The notes under the pieces were generated by a model. That model worked only from the letters and a program-made list of their open reading frames with translations, did no database searches and was not told the origin of the DNA. DNA of 64,000 nucleotides, taken from assembly GCF_049686335.1 (NCBI RefSeq), contig NZ_JBAVHX010000009.1:300807-364806 (forward strand). The letters are read 5' to 3'. How positions within the stretch are numbered: the first letter of the stretch is position 1; every line of letters starts with the position of its first letter. The position numbers and the translations under genes were made by a program. Shown here in pieces: positions 60,822-64,000 of this stretch. This DNA is from Buttiauxella sp049686335. GTDB taxonomy: Bacteria; Pseudomonadota; Gammaproteobacteria; Enterobacterales; Enterobacteriaceae.

Positions 60822-61709
60822 TTATTGAGATACACTATCTTTGGTAATCCATGCTATCAATTCCCGGTTATTTTTCATGATGTATTTTATCTGGTAATAT
60901 TTTTTGTCAGAAGAGAACTGAAGGATATTAACAGTATCCCCTTTTACCAAATATGACTTCATTTTCCGCCATCTTGAATCATAAAGATCAGCTTTATCAA
61001 CAGAAATAATTCTCGTGTTTTTATCAGCGTCATATTGAGAACTATCTAGCAGGCTTTCTAACATTTTAAATGTTCTCTCATCACCTTTTTCCTTGAAAAA
61101 ATCTTCTAATATTACGAACGTATCTCTATATTCAGGAGAGTAGTGTTTCGACATAAAATAAACCTCTTCCAAAGTAAGGTCATCAAAATTCAACCCTCCA
61201 GAATTAAGGTTTTTTTTAATATTGTTAATTAATTTTGTTGCGTATGATTTTGAATCCGTATCATTATAATATTTTAAATTACTATGGTTATCACCGAGCC
61301 TCTAGCAGCACTTTGCTAATTTTGTATCAATTTTCATCTCTTTCGTATCCGATTGTATCTCTGCACTAAGATATAAAATAAATTCACCCAGCTTAGAATC
61401 CCATTTATATAGTTCTTCTGAATAATCTTTTTTTATTCTATAGTCTGAGTAATAAGATACAATGTAATTTTTTCCATTGTATTTATACAGATCAGAAAAA
61501 CCATCATCAGAATCATGCAGGTAATTCAGGCTATAAATAACCGTTTTATTTGTGGATGATGGAATGAATTTTAATTGAATGTCTTTGCCGAGTGTAATAA
61601 TCAAATTATCAACCACACCATCTTTATCAAAGTCGCCACTTTTATAAATAGCACAATCTGCACTATTGCAAATGAGAAGCATGTAAATAATTATAGGTAA
61701 TCCTTTCAT
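60822..61709 (-). pseudogene. Secreted immunity-like gene interrupted by an in-frame amber codon
   Basis: Two open segments share one frame and are separated only by a TAG at 61302-61304. The first (135 residues) has a signal peptide ending near NSADC and an FG-GAP-like motif SGDFDKDGVVDNLII. Read-through gives CC-stop-RLGDNHSNLKYYNDTDSK..., then an open 123-residue part with SRWRKMKSYLVKGDTVNILQ and YYQIKYI...AWITKD, an SH3-like end. A single protein of 295 residues (stop counted as a residue) is the likely ancestor. No toxin gene directly precedes it, so it is probably a leftover immunity gene. Confidence 0.75.
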
Positions 61710-62159
61710 TTTAAGCGCCCATCTGATTGGCTCTATTGTTCACATCATCTTCTAAATACAAGAACCTTATACCACACCCTTTTTTGATGAGTGTTATAAG
61801 ATATATGTAAACATATTAATTTGGATAAGATGTAGTAATGATCTCTGAATCTGAGACTTCTTTACGGATCTCTGTTTCACCACCAGACAACTGCTGCATA
61901 ATAAAAAGACTATCTTATTCATTCTATTTGTAAGTAACAGAAGTGCATCCATCATGACATTTTATGAAAAGACTCTCATTTAATATGATGTTTTCCTAAA
62001 GGTATTTTTTATCATCATTAATTAATCTATTTCGATATTTATGATAAGTGTAATTTTTCAACTAATTTTCTCTCCAAATAATTTACACAATGTCTACTTG
62101 GTCAATTGTTTGATTTATATAGCACCAGGTCAGGAGGTTTTTTTCTTAACAAAAAGTAA
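61710..62159. other. AT-rich gap with no intact gene
   Basis: This 450-base stretch lies between the TPR protein gene and the amber-interrupted gene. On the minus strand short readings exist: MNKIVFLLCSSCLVV from 61922, like a lipoprotein signal start, and in another frame MQQLSGGETEIRKEVSD to YPN ending at 61816. Together they could be the frameshifted rest of a small gene. I cannot support a functional gene or a clear terminator. Confidence 0.5.
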
Positions 62160-62957
62160 TTACAGCGTCCTGTCCATTGCCCTTAGAGGTATCATTTTGC
62201 TTTGTCCAAGCTTATGCATTAGTTCAACATATTTTTTATATGTTACTTTTGCTACAGATTTATTTCCAATATCCCAATACGAATCAGCCAGATTAAGATA
62301 TGCAGGGGTCCTGTTTGGATTTCTATTAATTACAATAGTTAAATACTTCACAGCTTCGCTTGGCCTATTGGCTTGCTGCAAGAAAAAACCATAATCGTTA
62401 TAAATTTCAACGTCATAATAATTATCAATCAGGGACTCCGCCATATAGGGTTCAAGTGAGTCGATTGCTGAGGATAAGTTATGTACCTTGAATAACTTCA
62501 ATGCATTGACATAGTTAGCTTTAATTAGCTCATTAAAGTAAACATGATAATCAGAGGTGGTTTTATATACTATTTCATAGTCACCAGAAAAATTACTGCC
62601 TATAGCACAAACATCTAAATCCTCCGATATTAACGTGATGTGATTTTTGTCACCTTTTTTTATTTCGAGTGATGCAATGCCCTGTTCTTTTTCGGAATAC
62701 CCCATAACATCAGAAGAAAATGGTAGTAAAGAAGCAGAAAACCCTTCCGGAATTTGCTTTAGTTTAAACTTAACGACACAATCTGCAGGCGATGAATTCC
62801 CAGATTCAATGCTTCCTCCAAGCAAAGTAGATGATATTAAATCTACCTTGTCATTTTCTTCCAAACCAAGAGTTGTTGTAGTGCTTTTATATATAACAAC
62901 ACTTGAGCTTGCATAAGAAACAAACAAAAATAAAAAAACACTAATAATCCACTTCAT
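62160..62957 (-). CDS. Secreted TPR protein, probable immunity protein of the adjacent lysozyme-like toxin
   Basis: The 265 residues start with a signal peptide (MKWIISVFLFLFVSYASS). The N-terminal half is beta-rich (about 20-130). The C-terminal half carries helical repeats of TPR type (YNDYGFFLQQANRPSEAVKYL, NRTPAYLNLADSYWDIGNKS, seen in parts). The ATG lies 17 bases inside the end of the toxin gene, so translation is coupled. A periplasmic partner next to a cell-wall-degrading domain fits an immunity protein, by inference. The family is not recognised. Confidence 0.72.
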   Translation of the reverse strand: MKWIISVFLFLFVSYASSSVVIYKSTTTTLGLEENDKVDLISSTLLGGSIESGNSSPADCVVKFKLKQIPEGFSASLLPFSSDVMGYSEKEQGIASLEIKKGDKNHITLISEDLDVCAIGSNFSGDYEIVYKTTSDYHVYFNELIKANYVNALKLFKVHNLSSAIDSLEPYMAESLIDNYYDVEIYNDYGFFLQQANRPSEAVKYLTIVINRNPNRTPAYLNLADSYWDIGNKSVAKVTYKKYVELMHKLGQSKMIPLRAMDRTL

Positions 62958-64000
62958 TATTTAACCTCCCTATAGCCTCAGCTTTTTCATTTACAAACCG
63001 GGCACATACACCTGCTTGTACATTTGGCGAATTTCGAGAAAAGTACACAAGATCTCCATTAGGTTTTTTCTTCCCTCTTTCATCATAAATGGCAATAATA
63101 AGATTTCTATCATACTCTTTTGTTTCAGAAATTATTCCTCCTAATGAATTGATTGCATTGATAATGATATTGTTTTCTGGTCCATGTTGAACCGATGTAG
63201 ACCATACGACATCATTGAGGGTGTGCGAATGATACCTGACGTCCACCTCGACTTCTTCAAGAGTATGATTTATTAATTTATCAAAGTGAGTTTGTTTAAT
63301 AAATTCATGCTCAATGTTTTTGAATACTTCTCCCTCTCTTGTTACAACTGTTCTCCATTTTGATGTGAAATCTGCAGAACCCGGGGTTAAATCGCTAAAT
63401 TCGTTCCTCCATATAAAAGAATCATCATTGACAAATTTTTTAACCGTACCACCAATTATTATTCTTTCTACACCATGAACCGTAATTTTTACTTGGCTTG
63501 TCATTTGGTAGGACCCATAGGAAACCCCGCCAGCATCTCCTTGCCCACCAGATACCGTTAAAGGCCCCCGACCACCGGTTTCATATTTTGACGACAATGA
63601 ACCTAAATTATAATCTCTACGACGACGATTGTTTTTTATACATGATAAAAACACCACCGGATGCATATGCCACAGGGCTTCATTGCTGCGGATTTCAGGC
63701 ACATCCTTCATCCACACCAGCTTGTTAATATACTCCAGGTTATACAACGCCAGCTCCGGGTGGCTTCCTGCCTGCTTATTCAGCGCCGTCTGCCATAGCG
63801 TCGTCATACCATCCTTCCGCCATTCGCTGTGATGTTTCACCACCAGACGTTGTACCTGATATTGAATATGTGGCTGATTATTATGCAGATACCGCCACAG
63901 CTCGTTTGCATCAATCAAACCGTCCTGGTTGGTATCCATTTCCTGAAGTAACTTCTGATAACCTTCAGCGTCGGTCGACGAGTATGTGTCACTGGCTTCG
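62941..64000 (-). CDS. Polymorphic toxin, C-terminal part: EF-hand constant module plus lysozyme-like domain (5' end outside window)
   Basis: The gene enters from the right edge with an open frame (EASDTYSSTDAEGYQ); 352 residues are visible. An EF-hand loop DTNQDGLIDANE and the constant module end at WHMHPVVFL, after which the sequence is unique. The variable domain has SLSSKYETGGRGPLTVSGG, DAGGVSYGSYQM, PGSADFTSKW, DVVWSTSVQHGPEN and LIIAIYDERGKKKPNGD, the pattern of lysozyme-like muramidase domains at the ends of VgrG-3-type and similar type VI effectors. The Glu of KYETGG is a candidate catalytic residue. The upstream delivery domain is not visible, so type VI secretion is inferred. Overlaps its partner gene by 17 bases. 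Confidence 0.75.
   Translation of the reverse strand, partial: EASDTYSSTDAEGYQKLLQEMDTNQDGLIDANELWRYLHNNQPHIQYQVQRLVVKHHSEWRKDGMTTLWQTALNKQAGSHPELALYNLEYINKLVWMKDVPEIRSNEALWHMHPVVFLSCIKNNRRRRDYNLGSLSSKYETGGRGPLTVSGGQGDAGGVSYGSYQMTSQVKITVHGVERIIIGGTVKKFVNDDSFIWRNEFSDLTPGSADFTSKWRTVVTREGEVFKNIEHEFIKQTHFDKLINHTLEEVEVDVRYHSHTLNDVVWSTSVQHGPENNIIINAINSLGGIISETKEYDRNLIIAIYDERGKKKPNGDLVYFSRNSPNVQAGVCARFVNEKAEAIGRLNNEVDY
63653..63998 (-). repeat. Constant-module direct repeat, right copy (matches 60432-60777)
   Basis: This is the intact copy of the 346-base module, with TAT (Tyr) where the left copy has TAA. Homology stops sharply at the toxin-specific sequence after HPVVFL. On the other side the copies differ immediately before the ASDTYSS segment, close to the window edge. 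Confidence 0.95.

Noticed and set aside
62041..62394. 117-residue plus-strand ORF in the toxin locus
   Set aside because: Most of it is antisense to the TPR protein gene, which has a signal peptide and a coupled start. The ORF has no ribosome site.

Overview
The window is a piece of chromosome from a member of the Enterobacteriaceae that is not E. coli. Gene content, order and protein sequence in the core follow E. coli K-12 closely (modBC, ybhA, pgl, ybhC, ybhB, bioABFCD, uvrB, ybhK, moaABCDE, ybhL to rhlE; then mdtQ, yohF, yohD, yohC, pbpG, dld, bglX). Enterobacterial repeats (four ERIC/IRU elements, five REP pairs) fit this. The genus cannot be fixed from the sequence alone.

Layout. 1-11.4 kb: the end of the molybdate transporter operon, ybhA, 6-phosphogluconolactonase, an acyl-CoA thioesterase lipoprotein, and the divergent biotin genes around a perfect BirA operator. 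11.4-13.1 kb: an insertion relative to E. coli, with a small HicA-like gene paired with a helix-turn-helix gene and, on the other strand, an orphan UrtE-like ABC ATPase. 13.1-24.5 kb: SOS-controlled uvrB, the YvcK homologue ybhK, the moa operon behind a ModE-like site and a molybdenum-cofactor RNA motif, and the ybhL/ybhN-clsB-ybhP/ybhQ membrane cluster. 24.5-31.8 kb: the cecR-ybhGFSR drug-efflux operon, divergent from rhlE.

31.8-48.9 kb: after an array of palindromic repeats the E. coli synteny jumps from the rhlE region to dusC. There follows a large sugar region. A complete beta-glucoside operon (BglH-type porin, secreted esterase, BglG antiterminator, BglF PTS permease, BglB phospho-beta-glucosidase) carries three separate RAT/terminator switches. 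It is followed by a second repeat array, a LysR gene beside a decayed metallo-hydrolase, the 27-residue membrane protein YohP, a methyltransferase, and a candidate alpha-rhamnoside locus (AraC regulator, GH78 rhamnosidase, GPH symporter, sugar porin). 49-59 kb: the E. coli mdtQ-to-bglX block, with mdtQ intact.

59-64 kb: an AT-rich accessory locus of polymorphic-toxin type, all on the minus strand. A toxin gene running off the right edge has an EF-hand constant module and a lysozyme-like C-terminal domain, and overlaps a secreted TPR protein that is probably its immunity partner. Downstream lie an immunity-like gene broken by an amber codon and a displaced second copy of the constant module joined to a GH19 lysozyme/chitinase-like domain. 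That second toxin has two in-frame stops but keeps an intact secreted partner gene. This looks like repeated replacement of toxin tips, leaving older toxin and immunity cassettes behind. It is the most interesting part of the window.
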